From positions 1 to 9,478 of the forward strand of contig CAZEUG010000040.1 of the NCBI GenBank assembly GCA_964515055.1: a DNA stretch of 9,478 bases. The letters run 5' to 3'. Position numbers and translations under genes: made by a program. The notes under the pieces are model-generated. The model saw only the letters and a list, made by a program, of their open reading frames with translations. It did no database searches and was not told where the DNA came from. Below are positions 1-6,185 of the stretch, piece after piece; position 1 is the first letter of the stretch, and each line of letters starts with the position of its first letter. The stretch is from QAMX01 sp964515055 (GTDB lineage Bacteria; Bacillota; Clostridia; Oscillospirales; QAMX01).

Positions 1-39
1 TTAAAGTCCGATTTTTTCTGTTGACTTCCATTTTGCACT

Positions 40-100
40 GCGGACTCGAAATCAGTTTGCGTTCACGCGCACGCGGGTTCGAATCCCGCCCTCTCCGCCA
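40..100 (+). tRNA. 3' half of tRNA-Ser(CGA), truncated; likely attachment-site core
   Basis: The anticodon loop is at 45-51 with anticodon CGA (47-49). It is followed by a long variable arm (GCG/CGC pairing within 57-72), a perfect T-arm (GCGGG 73-77, TTCGAAT loop 78-84, CCCGC 85-89), the acceptor 3' strand CCTCTCC (90-96), discriminator G97 and encoded CCA (98-100). The long variable arm and CGA anticodon indicate serine. The matching acceptor 5' strand (GGAGAGG) and any D-arm are absent from positions 1-40, where they should lie. The anticodon stem is also imperfect: 40-44 GCGGA against 52-56 TCAGT leaves a G-A mismatch and a G-T pair. It is therefore a half-gene, not a working tRNA. A tRNA 3' half beside an integrase is the classical form of an element attachment core. 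Confidence 0.85.
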
Positions 101-104
101 TCTG

Positions 105-138
105 AGCCTGTAAACGATATGTTTACAGGCTTTTTTCT
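105..138 (+). terminator. Intrinsic terminator after the tRNA-Ser 3' half
   Basis: There is an 11-bp perfect stem, AGCCTGTAAAC (105-115) and GTTTACAGGCT (121-131), with a 5-nt loop GATAT, followed by a T-rich tail on the plus strand. It begins five bases after the CCA end, as expected for a tRNA terminator. The integrase remnant on the other strand stops inside the hairpin at 123-125. Confidence 0.85.
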
Positions 139-422
139 TGCCTTTTTACGCTCCATTTGATCCCCTGTGTGATTTTTCGCCATTTTTTCGTTCTCCCCTT
201 TTTTCCAAGGGGAGAATTTTGGGGAGAGGAGCTGTTGACTTCCAGGCCATTGAGCATTGCATCAGCAGCGGTCAGCTTTGAGCTGTCATCCAGATGTGCG
301 TAAGTGTTTGCCGTTGTTGAAAAGTCTCTGTGACCAGGCCACTCCTGAATTTGCTTCATCGGAACACCATTCGCCAAAAGCAACGATGCGCAGCTATGAC
401 GGAGGTCGTGTTTTTCGGGGTT
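123..422 (-). pseudogene. Tyrosine recombinase (integrase) C-terminal remnant
   Basis: The minus-strand frame is open from a stop at 423-425 down to TAA at 123-125. It encodes the C-terminal catalytic part of a phage/ICE-type tyrosine integrase. Visible family landmarks are HDLRHS (box II arginine), a GH motif in 'QEWPGHRDFSTT', and the tyrosine nucleophile in 'NTYAHLD'. The arm-binding and core-binding N-terminal domains and the box I arginine are missing, so no functional enzyme can be made. The proline before the GH motif replaces the usual leucine of LGH, another sign of decay. The last third is a lysine-rich tail covering the repeats at 191-227. It lies immediately beside the tRNA half-gene, as expected for an element integrase next to its own attachment site. 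Confidence 0.85.
191..227. repeat. Hairpin and GGGGAGA repeat in the attP-like region
   Basis: TTCTCCCCTT (191-200) and AAGGGGAGAA (207-216) form a perfect 10-bp inverted repeat with a 6-nt loop. The string GGGGAGA then recurs at 209-215 and 221-227. The segment lies in the tail of the integrase remnant near the att core. It could be recombinase or accessory-protein binding DNA, or only a structured piece of 3' coding sequence. Confidence 0.5.
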
Positions 423-620
423 TCATTGAGATATTGTCGGATATTTGGGGCAACATTTCAATGAACTTCTTGATTTTTGGCTGCAGGTGGTGTATCATAT
501 CCATTGAAAAGCAGCAGGATTGATCCGGTCAGTTTTCAATGGAGGCCAAATTTTGGATGATACGCTTGTCTGATTGCCCATCGGGGCGAGCTTTCCCAAC
601 CTCACAAGAAAGGCGATAAC
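423..620. other. Gene-poor interval with nested inverted repeat (492-563)
   Basis: No convincing gene is seen. A perfect 10-bp inverted repeat pairs CCATTGAAAA (501-510) with TTTTCAATGG (533-542). Just outside it, GTATCAT (492-498) pairs with ATGATAC (557-563). The near-palindrome CCAAATTTTGG sits between them at 546-556. The short minus-strand frame here does not join the integrase remnant in frame. No clear -35/-10 pair was found for the plus-strand gene at 621. Confidence 0.5.
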
Positions 621-1409
621 GTGATGTCAAACGAAGCATCGAAGGATTTCAACGCCATGCTGCATCAGAGCAGGGATCTGCCCAGAATGCAGGTGATCAC
701 GGACGCGAAAACCATTGCGCGATACGGTGGCAGGAAGATGTATGTGGCGTCACCGCTCGAGTATGACTGCGTGATGAAGCTGGTGCCGGCCGGCAAGGTG
801 TGTACCGTCCCCGCCATCCGCGCATGGCTGGCTGCAGAGAACGGTGCGGATTTCACGGAACCGACGACCGCGGGCATCTTTACTGTCCTGGCAGCCTGGG
901 CCAGTCATCAGCGCAAAACGGAGCTGACACCCTACTGGCGCACACTGAAAGCAGGCGGCGAATTGAATGACAAATACCCCGGCGGTGCGCTGGCACAGAA
1001 GGAACGTCTGGAAACCGAGGGGCATACCATCGTGCAAAAAGGGCGCAAGCTTGTGCGCTACTTTGTCAGGGACTATGAAACGGCTTGCTTTGCGCCGGGG
1101 ACGTTTCCCGGCCAACCCGCTCCGGCAGGACAGGTGGACCCTGCGATTCACGCGGCCATTCTCCGCATCAGCCGCATGGAGCAGCTGTTTGACGCGTTGA
1201 CCGCTGCGGTGCAGCATACGCCGGAGCAGCTGCAGACACAGGCGATGCAGGACGCTGTCCGAGTGCTCACCGACTATGTCGAATCAGGCGAATGGCTGCA
1301 CGACTACGGGCTGGATGAGCAGCGCCTTTTGCCGCCGACGCTCAAGCGCGGTGTTTTGTCGCAGGACGGATTGGATGATTTGCGCTGCGCGCTGCGCGAA
1401 TTTTTGTAA
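621..1409 (+). CDS. MGMT-like (alkyltransferase-like) domain fused to DUF4298-like domain
   Basis: This 262-residue protein has two parts. Residues about 20-157 match the clostridial 'MGMT family' fold: 'PAGKVCTVPAIRAWLA' resembles the winged-helix DNA-binding region, and 'TPYWRTLKAGGELNDKYPGG' (103-122) aligns with the MGMT active-site segment PCHRV...G. The alkyl-accepting cysteine is replaced (PYWR, 104-107), so repair by alkyl transfer is not expected; cysteine-less alkyltransferase-like proteins bind lesions and recruit other repair factors. After a proline-rich linker (158-173), residues 174-262 resemble DUF4298, with 'YVESGEWLHDYGLDE' and 'LPPTLKRGVLSQDGLDDL'. The start is GTG at 621 or ATG at 624, behind AAGAAAGG (606-613). 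It is the first gene of a probable two-gene operon. Domain assignment is from memory of family motifs; the cellular role is unknown. Confidence 0.75.
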   Translation: MMSNEASKDFNAMLHQSRDLPRMQVITDAKTIARYGGRKMYVASPLEYDCVMKLVPAGKVCTVPAIRAWLAAENGADFTEPTTAGIFTVLAAWASHQRKTELTPYWRTLKAGGELNDKYPGGALAQKERLETEGHTIVQKGRKLVRYFVRDYETACFAPGTFPGQPAPAGQVDPAIHAAILRISRMEQLFDALTAAVQHTPEQLQTQAMQDAVRVLTDYVESGEWLHDYGLDEQRLLPPTLKRGVLSQDGLDDLRCALREFL

Positions 1410-1424
1410 AAGCGGAGGGACGCC

Positions 1425-1795
1425 ATGAAGCTGCCCTACCCGAAGCAGCCGTTTCTGACGGCCTGTCAGAACAAAGCGTTTCCCATGGGCGTTTTGCAGG
1501 CCAGCTGTCGGGGCGATCTCGTGCTGTGGGCTGCGATGAAGGCGGCCGACTGCGTATACGATGCCCAATCGCCCCGTGTGCGGTTCAACGTCGTGATGAG
1601 CGATCTGCGGGGCGTTCGGAGGCGGTGTTGCAGCGCGCCCGGCTGATTCATGCGTTGGGGCTCAAAATGACCCGTGCGCAGAATGCGTCGCTGATGGACT
1701 CCATCGGCGCGCTGTTCGATGCGATCATCGGTGCGGAGAGCGCGTATCTGCCAGACGCCTGCGTACCTCTGGCGAACCGTCTGCTCCGGCTATAG
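1425..1795 (+). pseudogene. Unrecognised gene split by a -1 frameshift
   Basis: The gene starts at ATG 1425, 15 bases after the previous stop, with GGAGGG at 1414-1419. The first frame ends at TGA 1644-1646. A second frame continues to TAG 1793-1795 and has a plausible coding composition ('SEAVLQRARLIHALGLKMTRAQNASLMDS'). The frames can be joined near the GGGG run at 1609-1612: restoring one base gives a protein of about 122 residues. The N-terminal part has three cysteines and a 'LVLWAAMKAAD' helix; the C-terminal half looks alpha-helical. I recognise no family. This is either a true pseudogene, a sequencing or assembly indel at the G run, or less likely a programmed frameshift, since no classical slippery heptamer is visible. 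The operon position suggests a link to the MGMT-like gene. Confidence 0.6.
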
Positions 1796-1832
1796 CAAGG
1801 TTCTGCCGTTTTTCTCATACAAAGTGACAAAA

Positions 1833-1868
1833 ACCGCCTCTGCAATCATCTTCGATTGCAGAGGCGGT
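1833..1868 (-). terminator. Strong intrinsic terminator for the GH10 gene
   Basis: The arms ACCGCCTCTGCAATC (1833-1847) and GATTGCAGAGGCGGT (1854-1868) form a perfect 15-bp stem with a 6-nt loop. Read on the minus strand the stem is followed by TTTTTGTC, so it mainly ends transcription of the gene stopping at 1913. On the plus strand the tail is not T-rich, but the stem could still slow readthrough from 1795. Confidence 0.85.
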
Positions 1869-1912
1869 CTGATTGTTCCGGTATGGCGTTCGCTGTGGGC
1901 GTCGGCCGTTTT

Positions 1913-3259
1913 TCAGATGGTGACGGTCCAGCAGTTCCGTTCACCCTTGGTGAGTGTGGCGGAGCGGAAGCAGGTGCCGGACGGCGTGGAAATTTCCAGC
2001 TCATAATCGCCGTAAAAGCCGTTCAGAGAGGCGGCACCGTCGCTGTCTGTGGTCAAAACCTCTTCGGTGTGCCAGACCTTTTGTGTCAGCTTTTTCAGCG
2101 CGTAGTAGGCGGGCTTGGGTGACAGGTCAAAGCGCAGCAGGCCGCCGTGGTAGTAGTTTTCTCCAAGTGTCATATTGCCCTGAGAGGCACGGATATTTTC
2201 CGGAGTGGCATCCCGGACAAACGCATAGCCGTCCACGAGGTTCCAATAAATAATCTGTTCGACGTTCGGGTGAGAGAACCAGATGGTGTACAGATTTTCC
2301 AGAATTTCCGCCTGAATCGCCTCATCCTCATCGTTCCAGGAATAAGAGGGCACCGTGACCTCTGTGATCTGAAGCGGTCGTCCGAGACCGGCATACAAAT
2401 CCATGTGGCGATAGAGGTTTTCCGGATTCAGCGTCTTTCTGGTACACTCGAATTCGCGCTCTCTGGGGTTGAACAGATGGTACTGCATTCCGATGGCATC
2501 GATTCTGGCACCCTTTTGGATGGCCGCCTCCGTGTAGGCATAATACTTATCCGTGGCGCGGCAGCGATCCTCCCAGCAGAGGCCGGTCCACTCATTGATG
2601 ACGAGCTGGTTGTTTGGGAAATAGCGCTCTGCCGTGCGGAAGCACCACTCGACAAAATCCGGTTCATCATAGAAGCGCGTCTTCCCGGCGTCCCACTCCA
2701 TCTCGTTGGTGACCTCGATGGTTCGAATCTGGTCGGCGTAGCGCTCGGCAATTTCGGCAAAGTGCCGTTCCAGCGCCGTTTTGACCTCGGAAACTGGCGC
2801 ATCATACAGCCATTTCGGGAAGAACGAATCATACGCCAGTGCGTGCTCCCGCGGCTCAATGCCGTGTTCTTTGCAATAGGCCAGACACAGCTCCGGCGCG
2901 GGGCGGCGGTAAATCTTCGGGCTGTCCGCAGCATAGCGCGGCTTCCCGCGCTCCGGCTCCAGCGCATCCCAGTAGAACGGAAGCGTCGCCATCTGAAAGA
3001 GCCCGGCAAAATACCGTTTGTACAGCTCGTTCTTCTCGGCCGTTTCCATTTCGTCCAGCATAAACAGGTTGGCGCCGAACCGGAAGGCGTGAGACTTCTG
3101 CCGGACGGCAACGTGTGCATCCGGGATGGCGTGTCCGGCCTGATCGGTGAGAATCAGGGTGGCCAATCCCTTGCGGTGCTGTTCGATTCCCTGAGCGGCA
3201 CGCTTTCCAAAGAAAGCACTTTGCCGGTCAAATTCCTGCAAAACGCGTTGTCGTTCCAT
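1913..3259 (-). CDS. GH10 family endo-1,4-beta-xylanase-like glycoside hydrolase
   Basis: The 448-residue protein probably cleaves internal beta-1,4 linkages of xylan or xylo-oligosaccharides. No signal peptide is visible, so it likely acts in the cytoplasm on imported oligosaccharides. Residues about 30-68 form the beta-rich leader ('AHVAVRQKSHAFRFGANLF') often seen before GH10 barrels. The barrel follows: 'FYWDALEPERGKPRY' (95-109), the acid/base glutamate in 'EVTNEMEW' (E186), 'IGMQYH' (256-261), the nucleophile in 'LQITEVTVPS' (E300), and 'IIYWNLVDGYAF' (336-347, the usual WG..D segment). The C-terminal tail (about 395-448) looks like a small beta domain. The start at 3259 has GAGAGGAG 11 bases upstream. 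The gene is monocistronic, with its own promoter and terminator. The exact substrate is not proven by sequence. Confidence 0.93.
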   Translation of the reverse strand: MERQRVLQEFDRQSAFFGKRAAQGIEQHRKGLATLILTDQAGHAIPDAHVAVRQKSHAFRFGANLFMLDEMETAEKNELYKRYFAGLFQMATLPFYWDALEPERGKPRYAADSPKIYRRPAPELCLAYCKEHGIEPREHALAYDSFFPKWLYDAPVSEVKTALERHFAEIAERYADQIRTIEVTNEMEWDAGKTRFYDEPDFVEWCFRTAERYFPNNQLVINEWTGLCWEDRCRATDKYYAYTEAAIQKGARIDAIGMQYHLFNPREREFECTRKTLNPENLYRHMDLYAGLGRPLQITEVTVPSYSWNDEDEAIQAEILENLYTIWFSHPNVEQIIYWNLVDGYAFVRDATPENIRASQGNMTLGENYYHGGLLRFDLSPKPAYYALKKLTQKVWHTEEVLTTDSDGAASLNGFYGDYELEISTPSGTCFRSATLTKGERNCWTVTI

Positions 3260-3300
3260 GCGTCAAAACGCTCCTCTCTCCAATTCCCATTTGAAAAAAT

Positions 3301-3347
3301 CCGGATTTATCCACGATCATTATAGCATAAATCCGGCGGGAGGGCAA
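3301..3347 (-). promoter_or_regulatory. Promoter of the GH10 gene with operator-like dyad
   Basis: On the minus strand, -35 TTGCCC (3342-3347) and -10 TATAAT (3319-3324) are 17 bp apart, with an extended-10 TGC directly before the -10. A perfect 10-bp inverted repeat, CCGGATTTAT (3301-3310) and ATAAATCCGG (3327-3336), brackets the -10: one arm lies in the spacer, the other near the expected start of transcription. The left arm also lies in the 12-bp palindrome AAATCCGGATTT (3297-3308). This layout suits a repressor operator; the regulator is not in the window. Confidence 0.7.
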
Positions 3348-3390
3348 GCATTTTTTGCCGAAACAAGCAGCTTTTTACGTGCAGCAAAAT

Positions 3391-4317
3391 TCAGCCGATC
3401 GATTCCGGCATCGGCTTTCCGGCCTGAATCAGCGGCAGATACCAGTCTGCATAGTAGGCAGGGAGGAAGCCCTCGTCCAGATCGTCCCAGACGGTTCCCC
3501 AGGGGCGCAGCACGACGCGGTACGAAAACGTACCGGCTTCGTCCACAGATTCCCCGCTGAATTCGATCAGGTGTTCCACGGAGATCTCGGATGGGTCAAC
3601 AATCCAGTCGCCGGATTCCGGCATATCGCTGAGGAGCTGGCCGCCTTCGCCAACCGCTTCATAGGCACCGGCGCCGTCCATCATCAGCCACCAGCCGTAC
3701 CAGTCGCCGCTCCAGCCATCCAGCCAGTTGTTGCTCGTGTCGATATCGCCGGTGGAGCTGCTGTCGGCCATAGTGACAGAGCCCAGCACGGCCTTGACCG
3801 TCTCATGGTCAAAGGCAAGTCCGGCCGATGAGACACGCAGATAATTCGTACCGATTACGGTGTAGACTTCGAACGCGTAGCCGCCGAAGCCGTCACCATA
3901 CTGAAAGCCTTCCCAGACAATGCCCTGCCATGTGGCGCTGACAGGCGTCTGTTCATAGGTATAGGTTTTTTTGACGGACTCGTAGTCTCTCGCCATTTCC
4001 GCCTCATCAGTATAGTTTCTGAAGTCAAAATAGGTAAAATCGGACTTTTTCACCGAAACAAAGTGCAGATTTCCTTCCACCAGTGTATCCGGAACCAGCT
4101 CGAACTTTTCCGGAATCAGCAGCGCGGCAAAATCGCCGTAGCCCTGCAATACGCCGTTGACATCGCTGCCTGCGTTCTCGCCGGAATCTGTGAGTAACGT
4201 GTTGTCGCCGGCAGGTGTGCTGTCCGATGGATCACCGCCGTCATTGCCCCGGCCACAGGCCGCAAGCCCCATGACCATCATCAGCAATGCCAGCAGGAGA
4301 AGGGCATACTTTTTCAT
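3391..4317 (-). CDS. Lipoprotein with GDWYGWW segment
   Basis: This is a predicted 308-residue surface lipoprotein. I place the start at ATG 4317 ('MKKYALLL') because it gives a clean signal peptide and GGAGG (4327-4331) lies 9 bases upstream; ATG 4323 is also possible but only 3 bases from the GGAGG. The lipobox is LAAC with the lipidated cysteine at residue 21, followed by a flexible linker rich in Gly, Asp, Ser and Thr (22-55). Residues about 56-184 form an alpha/beta-looking domain. A tryptophan-rich segment 'WLDGWSGDWYGWW' (198-210) follows, of a kind I know from clostridial cell-surface proteins. The chain ends just after 'DWYLPLIQAGKPMPESIG'. It is the last gene of the lipoprotein / membrane protein / lipoprotein set. 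No enzymatic function is evident. No clear terminator follows it. Confidence 0.85.
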   Translation of the reverse strand: MKKYALLLLALLMMVMGLAACGRGNDGGDPSDSTPAGDNTLLTDSGENAGSDVNGVLQGYGDFAALLIPEKFELVPDTLVEGNLHFVSVKKSDFTYFDFRNYTDEAEMARDYESVKKTYTYEQTPVSATWQGIVWEGFQYGDGFGGYAFEVYTVIGTNYLRVSSAGLAFDHETVKAVLGSVTMADSSSTGDIDTSNNWLDGWSGDWYGWWLMMDGAGAYEAVGEGGQLLSDMPESGDWIVDPSEISVEHLIEFSGESVDEAGTFSYRVVLRPWGTVWDDLDEGFLPAYYADWYLPLIQAGKPMPESIG

Positions 4318-4395
4318 GTTCATGTTCCTCCGGACAGATGGACTGGTGTCGCAACGGAGCGCGGAACGACTGCACACGCCCGCAGCGAACGGGAT

Positions 4396-4704
4396 TTATG
4401 CGTCCCGGGGCGTTGGTCGAGATGCGGGGAATGTCTCCTGATTCGTTAATGAATAGGGATTTTTATTGGTCTGGGTGCGCACCGGCGCATTGCCGCAGTG
4501 GTTTGCCCAGACGATCAGCAGGGTGTGCAGCAGCATCCAGACCATCCAGACGGACAGTGCCGCCACAAACCACCAGATCGAGATGTGCAGCCAGAAGTGC
4601 AGAATCAGCAGAAGGGCGGCAGGCAGCAGCCCTTCAAAATTCAGGACGAGGTGGAGCAGAAAGCAGAGAAAAAAGTTGTGGATTCGTTTTGTCTGACGCA
4701 TCAT
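4396..4704 (-). CDS. Small two-helix membrane protein
   Basis: The 102-residue protein starts at ATG 4704 with GGGGAGG (4710-4716) 5 bases upstream. Two hydrophobic stretches are visible, about residues 11-39 and 41-67, rich in Trp, Leu and His, followed by a polar tail ('WANHCGNAPVRTQTNKNPYS'). The WANxCGN...NKNPYS tail resembles a conserved uncharacterised clostridial family. It lies 42 bases after the upstream lipoprotein gene and about 80 before the downstream one, all on one strand, so co-transcription is likely. It could anchor or interact with the neighbouring lipoproteins, but that is inference. Confidence 0.8.
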   Translation of the reverse strand: MMRQTKRIHNFFLCFLLHLVLNFEGLLPAALLLILHFWLHISIWWFVAALSVWMVWMLLHTLLIVWANHCGNAPVRTQTNKNPYSLTNQETFPASRPTPRDA

Positions 4705-4746
4705 TGTGTCCTCCCCAATTGAATTTTCCGGCCGTGACCGCGCAGA

Positions 4747-5871
4747 TCAGCCCGCTGCGCAGGTGAACTCGACCATCTGCACGCCCTCCTGAAGGAACGG
4801 GAGAACGCTGCCGCCTTCGTCGCTCATCAGCAGAAGAAACTCCCCGGACGGATGAATCAGCACCTGGCAGGTTTCCCCCACCAGCGAGGATGCCTGAAAG
4901 GACGCCGTATCTGCGCCGTTCAGCAGCATCATATCGATGGACAGTCGGCTGGGCTGCCCTTCTTCCGTTTCCAGACGCCACCAGCCCTGCCATTCCGCCT
5001 GAAGGGTCGTATCATCGGCATAGAAGCATTGCAGCACCACCTCGCCGTCATAGCTCGCGGCGTCGAGACGGTAGAAGCTCAGGCAGTAGCTGACACGCGC
5101 ATCCGCCGTGGTGTACCACCAGTCCATACCGTTGGCGTCCAGTGCCAGTCCCGCATTGGTCGGCCCTGCCCAGCCTTCGGAAAAGAGCTCGTCCCACATT
5201 GAGGTCGGGGTGAAGTCCCAGGACAGCAGCTCGCGTTCATCGCCGATCAACAGCTGTGGGTGCTCCTGATTCGCATCGAGCATCGGATGCCAGAGGTATT
5301 CAGCGCCGTCCGCCGTGGTGATGGAAACGGTGAGGTCGTCCGAACCGGCAAAGAGCAGAATCGGGTCACCGTTTTCCGAGCGGTAGAGCTGTTCACCGCT
5401 GTCTGTCGCAGAGACGGCAATGGACGATGCAAAGTCCCCGGCGACGATGCAGAAGAGTGTCCCATCGCTGCCGATGGTGTGGCTCGCATCGATCTCCGAC
5501 GCAAACGGATAATTGGCTGCCAGCGGAGACAGTGCGGACTCCAGCCACTGTTCCAACGCGATGCCGGAATCGGCGGCAGCTGCCGCGCTCCATTGACCGA
5601 CGTAGGCGACGCCGAACACCGCCGTGGACTGGCCGATTTCCTCCCGCAGGACATCGATGGACGTCCCGGCATCGCCGGAAAAGAGCTGAGCGGCTGTCAG
5701 TGGGAACGGCGCATCAGTTGTGCTCTCCGCCGTGGACGAAGCGGCCGGAGCGGACGTTCCGCTGCTGCCCAACGTCGATATCGGGTCGCTGATGCCGGTC
5801 ACGGTGCAACCACTCAGGCCAAGGAGCAGAATCGCCGCCGTCAAAATTCCCCGGATGGTACGAAGCTTCAT
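4747..5871 (-). CDS. Lipoprotein of unknown function
   Basis: This is a 374-residue predicted lipoprotein. The signal peptide is 'MKLRTIRGILTAAILLLGLSGC' with lipobox LSGC and cysteine 22, followed by a Ser/Thr/Ala linker to about residue 55. Residues about 58-205 form one domain beginning 'FPLTAAQLFSGDAG', and about 215-374 a second, tryptophan-rich region ('WDFTPTSMWDELFSEGW', 'AEWQGWWRLE'). The second region is loosely reminiscent of the downstream lipoprotein's W-rich part, so they may be distant relatives. The start at 5871 is supported by AAAGGAG (5882-5888) 10 bases upstream. It is the first gene of the three-gene set. No catalytic motif was recognised. Confidence 0.85.
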   Translation of the reverse strand: MKLRTIRGILTAAILLLGLSGCTVTGISDPISTLGSSGTSAPAASSTAESTTDAPFPLTAAQLFSGDAGTSIDVLREEIGQSTAVFGVAYVGQWSAAAAADSGIALEQWLESALSPLAANYPFASEIDASHTIGSDGTLFCIVAGDFASSIAVSATDSGEQLYRSENGDPILLFAGSDDLTVSITTADGAEYLWHPMLDANQEHPQLLIGDERELLSWDFTPTSMWDELFSEGWAGPTNAGLALDANGMDWWYTTADARVSYCLSFYRLDAASYDGEVVLQCFYADDTTLQAEWQGWWRLETEEGQPSRLSIDMMLLNGADTASFQASSLVGETCQVLIHPSGEFLLLMSDEGGSVLPFLQEGVQMVEFTCAAG

Positions 5872-5919
5872 ATGTTACAATCTCCTTTGAAGTACAGAGT
5901 TCCCTGTGATTCGAGGTTT

Positions 5920-5948
5920 ATTCTATCCCTTTTCCCGGTGTTTGTCCC
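5920..5948 (-). promoter_or_regulatory. Possible promoter of the lipoprotein set
   Basis: On the minus strand, -10 TAGAAT (5920-5925) matches five of six consensus bases, with GGGACA (5943-5948) 17 bp upstream as a weak -35. It lies about 50 bases before the start at 5871. The weak -35 may mean activator dependence or that the call is wrong. Confidence 0.35.
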
Positions 5949-6040
5949 CCTCAAAACTGCCGAAATCGATAGGATGTCCGAAAAATAATTGCGGTTTGGT
6001 CGATGGAATCGGCATACACAGGCAATCGCCAGCGCCTGCT

Positions 6041-6085
6041 CTGTGCAAAGGGAGGTGGTGCGGCGCAGCCGCGCCGGAGGGAATG
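6041..6085. repeat. Hairpin-bearing intergenic repeat, unit A
   Basis: GGTGCGGC (6057-6064) pairs with GCCGCGCC (6068-6075), with loop GCA and one G-T wobble. The stem is flanked by 'TGCAAAGGGAGGT' on the left and 'GGAGGGA' on the right. The flanks and hairpin resemble short dispersed repeats that I recall from Ruminococcaceae-type genomes. Only one copy is in the window, so dispersal cannot be shown here. Confidence 0.5.
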
Positions 6086-6130
6086 CCGGTATCTGTGGGC
6101 GCGGTTCATCCGTAGCGGGCTACTTCCTCC

Positions 6131-6181
6131 AACACCTTGGCTCCCCCTCCGGAGAGCTGTCACCGAAGGTGACTGAGGGGG
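6131..6181. repeat. Hairpin-bearing intergenic repeat, unit B, at the operon 3' end
   Basis: The segment begins 'CCTTGGCTCCCCCTCCGG' and has nested pairing: outer CCCCCTC (6143-6149) with GAGGGGG (6175-6181), inner GTCACC (6159-6164) with GGTGAC (6168-6173) around GAA. This form is typical of a dispersed intergenic repeat of gut Clostridia. It starts five bases after the stop of the hydrolase-GNAT gene (6186), so as RNA it could protect or end that transcript. There is no T-tract on the minus side, so it is not a classical terminator. Confidence 0.6.
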
Positions 6182-6185
6182 CGTA

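Larger units (their letters stand above)
18..244. repeat. 13-bp direct repeat flanking the att-like core
   Basis: CTGTTGACTTCCA occurs at 18-30 and again in the same orientation at 232-244. One copy is on each side of the tRNA half-gene, and the right copy lies inside the integrase remnant. Tyrosine recombinases often bind short arm-type repeats on both sides of the crossover core, so these are candidate arm sites. That role is inference; only the exact repeat is seen. Confidence 0.4.

Noticed and set aside
10..100. Intact tRNA-Ser gene
   Set aside because: No acceptor 5' strand or D-arm is present in 1-40, and the anticodon stem is mismatched.
1602..1625. Programmed -1 frameshift in the unknown gene
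   Set aside because: No classical X XXY YYZ slippery heptamer or clear downstream structure was seen; an indel at the G run is simpler.
2147..3325. Long 392-residue plus-strand open frame
   Set aside because: It is antisense to the GH10 gene, has no ribosome binding site or recognisable motif, and the minus-strand protein is clearly the real one.
3342..3358. Terminator for the lipoprotein gene from GGCAA/TTGCC pairing
   Set aside because: The stem is only 5 bp and overlaps the -35 of the GH10 promoter; not a convincing terminator.
5260..5988. 242-residue plus-strand open frame
   Set aside because: Antisense to the lipoprotein gene, rich in Arg/Gly as expected for a shadow of a GC-rich gene.
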